Assembly (NCBI GenBank): GCA_964542165.1
Contig: CAZITQ010000006.1
Span: 1 to 64,000, forward strand
DNA from: CAYTBN01 sp964542165
GTDB lineage: Bacteria > Myxococcota_A > UBA796 > UBA9615 > CAYRNR01
Reading direction: 5' to 3'
DNA: 64,000 nucleotides
Position 1 is the first letter of the stretch; every line of letters begins with the position of its first letter. The translations under genes and the position numbers were made by a program. Of the stretch, positions 47,379-58,000 are shown one piece after another. The notes below the pieces were generated by a model. The model saw nothing but the letters and a program-made list of their open reading frames with translations, did not search any database and was not told the DNA's origin.

Positions 47379-50300
47379 TCAGGCCAGGAGGCGACCCAGG
47401 GCGCGGGGTAGCTCCGGTGCAGCTTGGCTGCCCAGCACCTCGACGCGCTCGCAGCGGTCGGCCCAGGGGGGGGCGGGGGCCTGGCCCGTGGCGTGGACGA
47501 ACAAGCCGCGCAGTCCGGGGATCGCGGGTGCTTCCGCGGCCTCGGACCCGAACCGGGCATGGGTGAGCAGGAGCACCAGCGGGGGCTCGGCACCGCGGAG
47601 CGCGCGCGTGGCGGAGACGGCGCGGCCGACGGTGTCCGAGACGTCCGCGTGGGTCCGGGCCCGCAGCGTGTGGATGGCGACCAGGTCCGCACCGCGCTCC
47701 AGCGGGATCACCCGGCCCTCCCCGCCTGCTGTGACCAGCGCGGCTGGTTGGCCGGCCTCCACCATCATCCGCGCCAACGCGTGGGCCGCGGGTCGCAGGA
47801 GGCCCTCCACCGGACCGAAGGTGGGCGGGGAGACGTCTAGCACGATCACCGTAGGACGGAGGCGCGGCGGCAAACGCCCCCGCCGCTCCCGGTACAGGAG
47901 CTGCTGCTCGCAGGCGCGGTGGGCAAAGACGTCGGATTCCTGGGCGAGCTGGGTGGGCAACAACGCCGCCGGGTTGCCCCGGGTGGTGATCCCACCGTAT
48001 TCGCCACCCGATCCTGCACCACGTCCCCACTTCTTCAGACAGGCCTCAATCCGCAGCTCGACGCGGCCTGGCGTTCGCCGCAGGGTCCGGCCGCCCGCCT
48101 CCACGGAGTGGAGCAGACGCAGCGGAAGGCCTGGATCGCGGGCCACGGCCGCGGGCCCCACAGCCTTCAGCAGCTCGATCAGGGGCCCGGAGATCGCCCT
48201 TACCGCTCGCAGCACGGCCGCGATGGGCACCGGCTCCGGCTTCGGCTCGATTTCCTCGCCGGGCAGCACCTTGCCCAGCAGGCGTTCGACCTTTGATGGC
48301 GCCGAATCCCTGGGCGGTTCCCATCCCGGGAAAGCGCAGTTTCGCAACAACAGCGAGACCAGCCCGGCCCTGGCGTCACCCGGCCAGGCCAGGGAGTTCA
48401 GGGTGCGGATGACGGGGTGCCGGTCAAATATGTCCACGGGTGTTCCCGCGGCATCCTGGGACAGTTGCCTGTCCAGATCCCGCGACACGGAGAGGGGAGG
48501 GAAGACGCCGGTGCGATGAACGCGAGCCAAACAGCCTGCCTGGCGGATCAGCTCTCTGTTCGCTGGATCGCGCATGCTCACGCGTGGATTCGACATGGTC
48601 ACCCGAGTGTCGATCAGTAGTAGTTGTCGGTCCCCTGCGGTGGTGGCAAGGAACGAACCATCGGCTGACCAGGCCACACGCCGTAGGTGGCGGGATCGGG
48701 GTACGTGGAAACGTCGAACCACCATCGGGAGGGTTGGGAGGCGAATGTCGAGCCACTGCCTTCCCCAAGTGGCGATATGCTGCCCGTCTGGAGCCCAACA
48801 TGACGCGATGACCCCTTCGCTCCGCGGGCGGAACTTCCCCACGCGTTGCCCGTCGTCCAGGCTCCAGAGGTAGATGCAGTTGTGGCCGGGCTGGGTCGTG
48901 AACAGCTGACCAGCGGGGGACAGCTGTATGTCGTAGTGCCTCATGCCGGTGGCGTGGCTCAGGTCCAATCTGCGGATCTCGTGGCCTCGTTGACCGTCGT
49001 ATACGCGCACCTGTGGCGGAATCCACGTGGCAACGGAAACGTTCCTTCGCTCGTCGTTCACCAGCACCCGCGTCGGAGTCCAGATGGAGACGGCAGTTTC
49101 CCCATCGTTCGACCAGGAAACCGAGTCAGGCGACTCCGAGGAAACGGGTCGACCGGTCCCAGCGATGCATTCCAGCGTTGAGGCGTCCCAGAACCTCAGT
49201 TCCCCATCGGAACCACAGGAAGCGAACCGCGATGCGTCGGGGGACCAGTCGATTCGTCGGACGGTCGGAGACCTCCGCTGATGGGGCAGGGGCTCTCGCG
49301 AGTGTCGCTCTCCGGATTCCCCGACGAGCTGACAGTTGGAGACATTGTGCAGCTGGATCGTGTCGTTCCACGTGGCAACGGCCAACCATTTGCCGTCCGG
49401 AGAGACTGATCCGGTCGCCGGTCTCCGACCCCATTCCATACCAGCGTCTGGTTCGATCTGCGACCGGACGTCCCCGGTTCTCGGGTCCCAGGATCGGCAA
49501 CGGCCGCGGGAGTACAGCGCGACCACCAATCGGTGGTCAGCGACGACCAGTTGGTGCACGGGTGCTTCGAGTCCGCTGAGAGTACCGAGTAGGAAGTCGC
49601 CAAGCGCTGTGGAGTTCTCTCCCGGGACATCCGTACACCCCCCGGGCCGCGGTACCCTCCGTCTGGGCACTGGTTTCAGTCCCACAGTCGCGGCCTGACG
49701 GCGGAGCCAGTCCTTCATGGCCACCGGGGCGTCGGGTGCCGTGAGCGGCGATGTGTCCCAGATGCGGACCGTCCGGTCCTTTCCACAGGTCGCAAGTAGA
49801 TTGCCGTCAGGAGACCACTTGAATCTCCGTACGTCGTCGAACGGGTGAGCGCAGTGGGCTTCTTCCTGTCCGTTGCGGGAATCCAGGATGCCGATAGTGT
49901 AGTCATCTCGCTCCACGGCGATCCATCGCCCGTCGGGAGACCACTCCACGTAGGCTTCCTGGGAGGTCTTCGAGTGGCCACTGACCGTCTCCGCGCCCGA
50001 CGTCACGTCCCAGATCTTCACGGTGCCGTCCAGGGCACAAGTAGCGAGCTGTTGCCCGGACGGTGACCATGCCGCGTACGAGACATGCTCCGCATGACCG
50101 CGAAATCGCGTGACGACGCGCCTGGACCGCACCTCGACAACGTGAACGCCGTCGTCGGCAATCGTTGCGAGCATCCGGCCATCGGGAGCCCAGAACACGT
50201 CGTAGGCCGGGTCGCACTCCTGACAACAGCCGATCTCCTGTCTGGAGCGGGGATCCCAGAGCCGCGCGGGCCCCTCCTCGGCCGCGGATGCCAGCATGTC

Positions 50301-50792
50301 TCCACGGGGAGACCATGCAGCACGCCAAACCGAACCGAACCACCCACGGAACCTTCGGATTGGCGCACCTGTCTCCGGATCCCACAGCCGTAGGCTGCCA
50401 TCGACGGCACAGGAGGCGAGGGCCCGACCGTCCGGTGACCACGCCACGTGGAACACGTAGCGTTCGTGGCCGTCGCAACGTGCCAGGGTTCGACCGTCGG
50501 ATGGACTGACGATGGGGATGGGGCCGTCGGAAGTGGCGGCGGCCAGCCGCCGGCCATCCGGTGACCAGAGCACTTCGTGAGGACCAGATCCAGCTTGGTG
50601 CCACGAAGCGACGTTGTGGCCCGTCGAGGGATCCCAGACCCGGATCGTGTCGTCCAGGAATCCAGCGGAGGCGAGAAGCCGCCCGTCAGGCGACCAACTC
50701 ACGGACGCGACGTGGTCCTCGTGGCCCCCGCAACAGACGACCTCCGGCAGCGTTGGCGACGTCCTCACCCTATTCCTTGCCGTCCCCTGCAT
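47379..50792 (-). CDS. Giant two-propeller WD40 protein with C-terminal vWA-like domain
   Basis: 1137 residues. Residues 20-350 are WD40 repeats (VSWSPDGRLLASAG type), then a conserved linker VAMKDWLRRQAATVG, then a second propeller (about 400-760). A helical section (about 790-940) contains VGPAAVARDPGLPLRLLHSV. PAALLPTQLAQESDVFAHRACEQQLLYR leads into a vWA-like domain with VIVLDVSPPTFGPVE (D-x-S of a MIDAS-type site) running to the end. Architecture and vWA motifs recall the large vWA-containing conflict systems of multicellular bacteria, but no AAA+ partner is here. First gene of the operon with E2-, Ubl- and JAB-like genes. Codon bias is weaker than in the rest of the window. Confidence 0.8.
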   Translation of the reverse strand: MQGTARNRVRTSPTLPEVVCCGGHEDHVASVSWSPDGRLLASAGFLDDTIRVWDPSTGHNVASWHQAGSGPHEVLWSPDGRRLAAATSDGPIPIVSPSDGRTLARCDGHERYVFHVAWSPDGRALASCAVDGSLRLWDPETGAPIRRFRGWFGSVWRAAWSPRGDMLASAAEEGPARLWDPRSRQEIGCCQECDPAYDVFWAPDGRMLATIADDGVHVVEVRSRRVVTRFRGHAEHVSYAAWSPSGQQLATCALDGTVKIWDVTSGAETVSGHSKTSQEAYVEWSPDGRWIAVERDDYTIGILDSRNGQEEAHCAHPFDDVRRFKWSPDGNLLATCGKDRTVRIWDTSPLTAPDAPVAMKDWLRRQAATVGLKPVPRRRVPRPGGCTDVPGENSTALGDFLLGTLSGLEAPVHQLVVADHRLVVALYSRGRCRSWDPRTGDVRSQIEPDAGMEWGRRPATGSVSPDGKWLAVATWNDTIQLHNVSNCQLVGESGERHSREPLPHQRRSPTVRRIDWSPDASRFASCGSDGELRFWDASTLECIAGTGRPVSSESPDSVSWSNDGETAVSIWTPTRVLVNDERRNVSVATWIPPQVRVYDGQRGHEIRRLDLSHATGMRHYDIQLSPAGQLFTTQPGHNCIYLWSLDDGQRVGKFRPRSEGVIASCWAPDGQHIATWGRQWLDIRLPTLPMVVRRFHVPRSRHLRRVAWSADGSFLATTAGDRQLLLIDTRVTMSNPRVSMRDPANRELIRQAGCLARVHRTGVFPPLSVSRDLDRQLSQDAAGTPVDIFDRHPVIRTLNSLAWPGDARAGLVSLLLRNCAFPGWEPPRDSAPSKVERLLGKVLPGEEIEPKPEPVPIAAVLRAVRAISGPLIELLKAVGPAAVARDPGLPLRLLHSVEAGGRTLRRTPGRVELRIEACLKKWGRGAGSGGEYGGITTRGNPAALLPTQLAQESDVFAHRACEQQLLYRERRGRLPPRLRPTVIVLDVSPPTFGPVEGLLRPAAHALARMMVEAGQPAALVTAGGEGRVIPLERGADLVAIHTLRARTHADVSDTVGRAVSATRALRGAEPPLVLLLTHARFGSEAAEAPAIPGLRGLFVHATGQAPAPPWADRCERVEVLGSQAAPELPRALGRLLA

Positions 50793-51119
50793 CCCAGGCC
50801 GGGCGAATGCGGACCAGGAGATGCCGCGTCCCCGGTTCTTTGGAACTCCCTCCTCGATGAACCCAGCGTATCAGTAGGGCCCGATACAGCAGAACTCAGT
50901 GCGTTGTGCCCAGATTCGGCCCCGTTCACCCCGATCGTGGTGCCTGTTGGCGGATTGGCTGGTCTGCACGGGGTGAACCACGTACTGTCGGATGGGGTTT
51001 CGGACGTGCTGTTCCGCGGTCGGGGCGGTGGCCTGCGGGTGGCTGCGCGCGAGTTCAAGATTCGTCCGGTTGACCTCGGGGACGCCAGGGCGAAGTAAAG
51101 TGCCTCGCTGGGGATCGAT
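50793..51119. other. Divergent intergenic region between the two giant WD40-vWA genes
   Basis: 327 bases that must hold both promoters. No clear -35/-10 pair or hairpin is seen. A plus-strand frame is open to 51098 and its end translates to a plausible-looking peptide (VVPVGGLAGLHGVNHVLSDG and onward), but the frame begins inside the divergent gene and has no start signal; it may be a vestige of an earlier gene. It ends 21 bases before the GTG at 51120. Confidence 0.5.
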
Positions 51120-54100
51120 GTGCCTCTGTATCTCCCGCTGAAGTGTGAGCTGGACCCCGACGATCTGCTCGGGGTGACCGCCTGGTCGCCGGATGGCAAC
51201 GGGATCGCGGCGGCGGCGCTCCACGACTGGGAAGTGGACGGCGAGTACAACTTCTACCTCTGGGATCTCACCCGGCCCGGGCCACCTTCTGTCTGCGGCG
51301 GTCATTCCTTCGGAGTCGACAGCCTTGCATGGTCCCCCGATGGTGGAATCCTGGCCTCGGGAGACAGCACGGCATACGTCCGCCTCTGGGACCCACGCTC
51401 GGGCGCCGAGATGACCCGCGTCCAGCATGCGGATCGCAGTGACATGTTGACTGCGATCAAATGGTCCCCGTGTGGCCGCTTCCTGGGCACCGCGACCCTA
51501 CACTCGGACGCTGTGATCATCTGGACCCTATCGCAATCTGGTCCCGGAGAACTGGATTCCTCAAACCGGCCGGTACGCATGCGGTCCAGGACCCAGTTCA
51601 CCGGGCACCGGAAGCGTCGAGTCAACCAGCTTGCGTGGTCCCCCGATGGGCGATGGATCGCGTCGTGGGGCAGCCATTCAGCGGTTCGCGTGTGGGATCC
51701 GCACACCGGAGCTGAACGGGCGGTCCTGCGGAGGCCCGACCAGCGCCTGCCGCCGGCCCTTGACAGCGTGTCCTGGTCGCCGGGAAGCGACCGGCTCGCC
51801 TGCCCGGACGTGCGTGGGACCATCCGTGTCTGGGAACCCTCCTCTGGGGGAAAGTGTGTCTCCTTCGGCGGCGCGGACCACAAAGCGACACCGCCGAGGT
51901 GGTCCGACGACGGACGATCGCTCTGGACGGCCGCCTCGAGCGACGACACCCTGCGTTTGTGGGATGCCTCCACGGGCCGTGAGCTCCATCGGACACGGGT
52001 CTCGTCCGTCCTCCAGTGGGCTCCCTACTCGGTGACCGGCGGGGTCGCGGTGGTTGGGGGAACGAACCGGGACGCGGTCCGGTTCCTCGATGTGTTCACC
52101 GGTGATGAACTCGCGCGCGGCGCGGGACACCCGGTCACGGGACGCCCGGCCAGCTTCGCGGAAGAGAACCTCTGGTCGCCGTGCGGGCGCTGGTTCGCCC
52201 TTATCGACCGATACGAAGGCATCCGGATCTGGGACGTCCGCCCGCTGAGGAACGTGCGGGTCGAGGATCCCGGGGTGACCTCCTGGCTCGCCCGTCAGGC
52301 CCTCACCGTCGGGCGCCGGCCAGCTACCACCGGGCCCCGGCGCACTGCTTCGCTCCCTGTCCTGTCGTCTGCCGACGGCGCCTGCGTCGGCCGCCTGTCT
52401 CCCGACGGCGATTCGGAGCACCGGGTGTTCGCCCTGGCCATCGCGCCGGATTCGTCGACGATGTACACCCTTGCCAAGCGACCCGAACGCTGGCTCCAGT
52501 TCGATCCTGACCTGCACATCTGGGACATGAAGACAGGCCAAGTGGTCGGGAGGCACAGGGTGAGTGCGAGGGCCATGGCCCTGTCGCCGGATGGAAGGAC
52601 CCTCGCGCTCGGCGATTCAGGGGGACGGGTCAGGACGCTGGACACCGCGAGCCGGGAGTTCACGGAAGTCCACCGCGGACCGGGTGAGATTGTCAGGAGC
52701 TTGCAGTGGTCTGTGGACGGCTCCCTCTTGGCGTTCGGCATCGACGTAGACGCCAATGAACGAAATCCTGGCCTCGCTGCGGGATTCTACCAACCTGACC
52801 ATCGTGGCGAATTGCAGGTCATTCGCGCTGCCAGCGGGCGGCCTCACGCCACCCTGAGCGACACGGGTCCGCGGGACCCGAGGGGCTGCCTCAGCCGCTG
52901 GACCTGGATGCCCGACGGACGGATCGCGCTCGTGCGCCAGTCACTGCGTGGCCCGTCCAGTTGGGACATCCGCGTCTGTATCTGGCAACCCGGTGCCCCG
53001 CCGGGTGAGCCGGTCTATAGGCGCGAGTTCGAGCATCGAGGGTCTCACATGCGCCCCGAACACGGTCTTCGGGGGATCGCCGTCTCACCAGACGGGCGAC
53101 TGCTGGCCGTCGGTTCCTCGGACGAGATCGACGTCTGGAACCTGGGAACAGGGTCGCGCCAGGCGCAGATCTCGGTGGACGTCGATCTCCAGTCGGAGCC
53201 CCGCTGGTCTCCCCACGACCTGCGGCTCGCCGCCACGTTTGTCGATGGATCGATGTCCGTTTGGGACGGCGAGACGGGTGAGCAGTTGGTGCATTTCGAG
53301 CGGCCGGGTGATCCGTCTTCGTACGATCCCGCCTACTACCCGGCGGACAGCGCGGTCGCGTGGGCCCCGTCGGACCCGTGGTTGGCGACGTGCAATCGTG
53401 ATCGTTTCACGTGCCTCTGGAACCCCGATCACGATCGTAGCGGACGATCGACCGTGGACCCCGACGCAGAAGCCCCGATGGACCTCGCGTCGCTGTCGGA
53501 CGCCATGGCCGCTCTGGCTCGCCTCGCCATTCATCCGCCGGCGTCCCTGGTCCGAGACCTGCACGACGCACTGGGGCCTGCGCCGGGACACGGCGTGCTC
53601 GTCTCCCTGCGCGCGCAAGCCGGATTCGCCCGCCTGGCCGACCTTGGATGGCCCGGTCGGGCTCGGATCGGACTCCTGGCTCTCCTGTTGCGAGATGTCG
53701 CCTTGCACGAGTGGAGGCCGCCACCGGGACTGGACACCGCGGGGATGCGGGTGCGGCTTCGCAGGGCTTTGTTCGGCGAGGCCGTGTTGGCGCGTCCCCC
53801 GGTTGCGCCGCGCCGGGATCTCCTCCGCGCCGCGGCGGCCGTGGACGAACGGCTGTTGGCCCTCCTGCGGGCGGTGGGCCCCGACAGCGTGGTACGGGAT
53901 CCCGGGCTGCCACTCCGCCTCCTGCAATGGACATCCGAACCCGTGCACGTCGACATCCACCCGCGGATGGATGTCCTGGCTCCCACGAGACACCGTCGGA
54001 ACGAGTTCGAGACGGGGCGCGGTCCCGGCCAGGAACCGGCAGGCGCATGTCCCCACGGGCCGCCTGCTCCCCTGCTTCCTTCACAGCTCGCCCTCGATCG

Positions 54101-54792
54101 GGACCTGTTCACCTACCGAGCCTGCGCCGACGAGTTGCTGTACCGGTCACGGTTCAACTCTCCCTCCCCGCGCATGCTCCCGGCGGTGGTCGTCCTGGAC
54201 GTGACTCCCCCGACCTTCGGGCCGGTCGGGAGGCTCCTGCGGTCCGCGGACAGCGCGGCGGCGGAGGTGNNNNNNNNNNGGGTTCAACGCCCCCCCCCCG
54301 CCCGGGCGCCGGGGGGGGGGCGGCGGGCCGGGCCCCCCCCCGCCCGCCGGGCGGGGGGGGGGGCCCCGGCGGGCGGGGGGGGGCGCCGCGGCGGAGGTGC
54401 TCCTGAGTGCCGGTCAGCCGATCGCCCTGGTGACCGCGGGGGGGGAGTGCAGCGTCTCGCTCGTGCGCGACCCGACCGAACTCGTCCTGGCCCAGACGCA
54501 TCGCTCCTCGAGTCCGCTCCTCCCCGGCTCCGTCATGGAACTCGCGGCTCGTCTGCAGCGCCAGCTACGCCGCGGTCCCGAGGTACCCATCGTGCTCCTG
54601 TTCACCCACGTACGCTGGGGAGGCGCGGAAGCGGTCACTCCGACTCCTCCCCGGCTTCGAGCCCTGTTCGTGCAAGACGCGTCCTCCCAGGGCCCACACC
54701 CCGAATGGGAAGGTCGGTGCGAGCGCGCCGAGAGAATCCACTGGAAAGACGCGAATGCCCTGTCCGTCGCACTGGGGCGGCTGATCGCCTGA
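51120..54792 (+). CDS. Giant two-propeller WD40 protein with C-terminal vWA-like domain, paralogue (contains assembly insert)
   Basis: Starts at a GTG with GGGGA upstream. Two WD40 propellers (about residues 15-380 and 420-790) are joined by the linker TSWLARQALTVG. The helical part has VGPDSVVRDPGLPLRLLQWT. PLLPSQLALDRDLFTYRACADELLYR precedes the vWA-like part with VVLDVTPPTFGPVG. At 54258-54399 an N-run and G/C-homopolymer insert break the frame. Removing one copy of the flanking repeat plus the insert (130 bases) gives 1180 residues and realigns exactly with the paralogue (LLSAGQPIALVTAGGE). The continuous frame across the insert into the RHS gene is therefore not a real fusion. Divergent from the minus-strand operon. 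Confidence 0.78.
54258..54399. other. Gap and G/C-homopolymer insert bounded by a 12-base direct repeat (assembly artefact)
   Basis: GCGGCGGAGGTG at 54258-54269 is followed by ten Ns (54270-54279) and about 108 bases of G and C runs, then by the same 12 bases at 54388-54399. The offset is 130 bases (not a multiple of 3). Collapsing the repeat restores the frame, and length agreement with the paralogous WD40-vWA protein, so the insert should be ignored. Confidence 0.85.
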
Positions 54793-54833
54793 GCGGCGAG
54801 GGTGGCTTCGAAGGGATCAGGGCCCGTTCGGGT

Positions 54834-55082
54834 CTACTCCTCCCCGTCTTTCCCACTCGCCAACCACACCTCCCCACTCCTCAACATCACAAAATCCACG
54901 TCCTCCAGTGGCCACCAGGGTTCCACCCCGGGATCGCCGTCGGACTCGGCCAGGCGGCGGTGGAGGAGGGCGGCGGCGACGGCGCGGGAGACGAAGTTGG
55001 CGCGGGCCTCGGGGCCCACGGTGGCGTCCACGGCGTCGAGCAGTTCGGTGGGAAGGGGTATGCTTTGGGCCTCTTTGGGCAT
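54834..55082 (-). CDS. Ribbon-helix-helix-like small protein (antitoxin-like)
   Basis: 82 residues from the ATG at 55082. IPLPTELLDAVDATVGPEAR followed by ANFVSRAVAAALLHRRLAES has the strand-helix-helix pattern of ribbon-helix-helix DNA-binding proteins, many of which are antitoxins. The tail (WWPLEDVDFVMLRSGEVWLA) could bind a partner. No toxin gene is visible: the neighbour on one side converges (WD40-vWA), and the RHS gene starts 12 bases away in divergent orientation. It might instead repress the RHS gene. A much longer open minus frame continues upstream over the RHS gene, but it is antisense. Confidence 0.55.
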   Translation of the reverse strand: MPKEAQSIPLPTELLDAVDATVGPEARANFVSRAVAAALLHRRLAESDGDPGVEPWWPLEDVDFVMLRSGEVWLASGKDGEE

Positions 55083-55094
55083 CGGAGTGGTGGG

Positions 55095-58000
55095 ATGGTG
55101 GCACGGGGTCGGGTAGGCGTCAATCGTCCGCGCGGGGTGGCGCTGGCCGCCGTCGTGGGGCTGGCGCTGGCCGTTCCCGGGCACGGGGAGGGCAAGCGCC
55201 GGGCCGAGCCCGAGGAGTTCACCGAGCAAGGGGTCCTGGAGCCCGAGTCCGTCGACGCGTCGATGACCACGGTCCACTTCGAGCTGGGACCCGAGGAGGA
55301 GGCGGCCTGCATCGCGGACCTGATGGACGGGCACCTGGGGCTGGGCACGGCGGCGGACGTGTTCGTGGAGGGGCCGGCGGGGGTGCGGGTCAACCTGCTG
55401 TCGGGCAACCTGGTGTGGCGGGGCGAGTTCCTGCCCCACGGGAGCGAGCAGTCCGGGACATCGTTTCCGCTGACCTACAACGCCCAGGCCGATCCGGATC
55501 CCCAGGAGCCCGGCGCCAACGGACTGCCCGACCGCTGGCGGTCCGGATTCCAGGAGCGCCTCCGCCCCGGCCCCTTCGGCGTGATGGAGCTGGTGGAGGA
55601 CGACGGCTTCGTCCACCGGTTCTACGCCATGCGCGAAGGACAGCCGGTGTCCCGGGGGGCCCTGGTCGACGAGATCGTCGAGCGGCGGCGGGATGCGGGA
55701 AGGACACCGGGCGAGGCCATCCCCTCGGGCACCCGGTTCCGGCGGCGGCTGGAGGCGGACGACGCCTTCCTGGCGGCCATGCGGGCCCGGTTCCTGGGCG
55801 AGGGCACGGGGCTCGCGGGCCGCTACGTCTCCGAGTCCCGCGGCCACCAGGTGCTGGAGGTGGAGGACGACGGGTCGGCCATCCGACGCGCGCCCGGCGG
55901 ACGGGTCGACCGCTTCGACCGCACGGGGCGACTGGCCGCCCGATCCCGGATGAGCGGCGCGTCGCTCCAGGTGCGTCGCGACAGGTCGGGCATCCGGGAG
56001 GTGCAGATCGACCGGGGACCCACGCTGACGGTGGAGCGGGACGGGGGAGGCCGGGTTCAGACCCTGGTGGGCGCGGAGCACCGCCGGGTGGGGGTGGCAC
56101 TCGAGCGGGGACAGCTGACCGAACTGCAGGCCCCCGACGGACGGTGGCGATTCGAGTACGCGCGGGACACGGGATTGCTGGTGGCGATCCACGGGCCCCG
56201 GGACTGGGTCCGGGTGCAGTACGACGGCCCCGCCCGGCGGGTGGTGGCCCTCGAGGGGTCCGCGGGTCCGTGGCAGATCGAATACACGTCGACGGACCAG
56301 GCGCTGGGGGCCACCGTCCGCGGCCCGCGGGGCGATGCCTCGGTGAGCTTCGACACCGGGAGCGGTGAGCGCCGGGTCGTCGAGCCCACCGGCAGCCGCC
56401 GGGTGCGCTTCGACCGGGGGGCCAACCGGCCGCTCCAGATCGGCGAGCTGGTCCTGACCTACGACACCGCTGGGCGGGTGGTCCGGGTCGAGGGCCCCGG
56501 CGGCTGGCTGGAGGTGGACACCGGCGACGGCGACCTGCCCACGTCGATCCGGACCTCGGCCGGGGACCAGGTGGCGCTGAGCTTTGCCGAGAACGGCCTT
56601 CTGGCGTCGGCCACCGACGGCGGCGGCGTGGGGATCCGCTACTCCTATGACGGCCAGCACCGGCTGGACCGGGAGGAGGGGCCCCTGGGCGTCGTCAACC
56701 TCTCCCGGGGCCCCTGGGGGCTGCTGGAGCGGGTCGATCACCGGGGGGGCGACGGGCTGCGGATCAACCGGGACACCGCGGGGCGCCTGGAGCGGCTCAC
56801 CGCTCCGGGGGGCGGCGAGCTGGCCCTGCGCTGGGACGAGGCGGATCGCATGCGGTCCGTCCGGGGTCTGGGGGACCACGAGATATCGCTCCAGCACGCC
56901 GACGACGGGTCCATCCGCGTCGAGGACGGGGACGGGGGCGTGCTGACGTTCGGCCTCTCGACCGCGGAGCGCCTGGGATCGGTGGAGCGGAGCTCGCCGC
57001 CGATGCAGGCCTCGCTGGAAGGTGCGGAGGACGGCCTGGTGGTGGGGCTGTCGACCCGCGGCGGTCGCCAGATCCGCGCCCGCCACGAGGGGGCACGGCT
57101 GGTGGGCCTGTCGGGCCTGGCCACCGGGGACCTCGTGCTGGAGTACGACGGGCTGGGGCTGACGGCCGTGGAGGACGCCGCGTCCCGCTGGCAGGTGGAG
57201 CGGGACCGGGACACCGGCCGGCCCATCCGGCTTCGGGGATCCGGGGGACCGGACCTGCGACTGACCTACGACCCGTCCGGCAGACTCGGCTCCATGTCCC
57301 GGGGCTCCCGCGCGGACTACCGGATCACGCGCGATCCGGGCGGGAGGATCGACGGGGTGGATCCGGCGTACGGCCGGCTGCTGGCCCTGCGCCGGGACGC
57401 CCGTGGGCGGGTGGTGGAGCTGGTGGACGGGGAGGACTCGACCCTGCGCCTGCGGCGGGATCGCGACGGTCGGATCACCGCCGCGGCCGAGGGGCAGGGC
57501 GAGGCCTGGTGGCTGGTGACCCTGCCCGGCGGATGGCCCCACCGCATGGGGGCTCCGGATGGCCGACAGTGGACCCTGTTCGGGGAGTCCGCAGGGCGTC
57601 CTTCGGTCGCCCGCTGGCCCGATGGCGAGAGCGCCACGTTCGAGTGGACCGCGTCCGGGGCCCTGGGCGCGGCCCGCTGGTCCGGCGGCGCGTGGTACCT
57701 GCTGTACGGCAACGACGGCCGCCTGGCGCGGACGGAAGCCCTGCTGGGCGGGCTCGTGGAGTACGAGGACGTGGGTCGGGCGGTCCGGGTGTGGCGCGGC
57801 GGTCGGCTGCATCGCCGGCTGGAGCTGGACGCCCACGGCCGCTTCCGACGCGGTGTGGACGGCGAGACCGGCGAGGAGGTCGACCAGGTCTCCCGGAGCG
57901 CCGCCGGTGAGCTCGCGGGCTGGGAGCGACCCACCGGCGCGCTGACGGTGACCGCCGATGGGCATCGGCGGCCCTGGCGACTGACGGACGAGGGCGAGCA

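Noticed and set aside
42410..54792. ThiF/E1-type or AAA+ gene within the island
   Set aside because: I looked for GxGxxG Rossmann starts and Walker A motifs in the open frames of both strands and saw none that is convincing.
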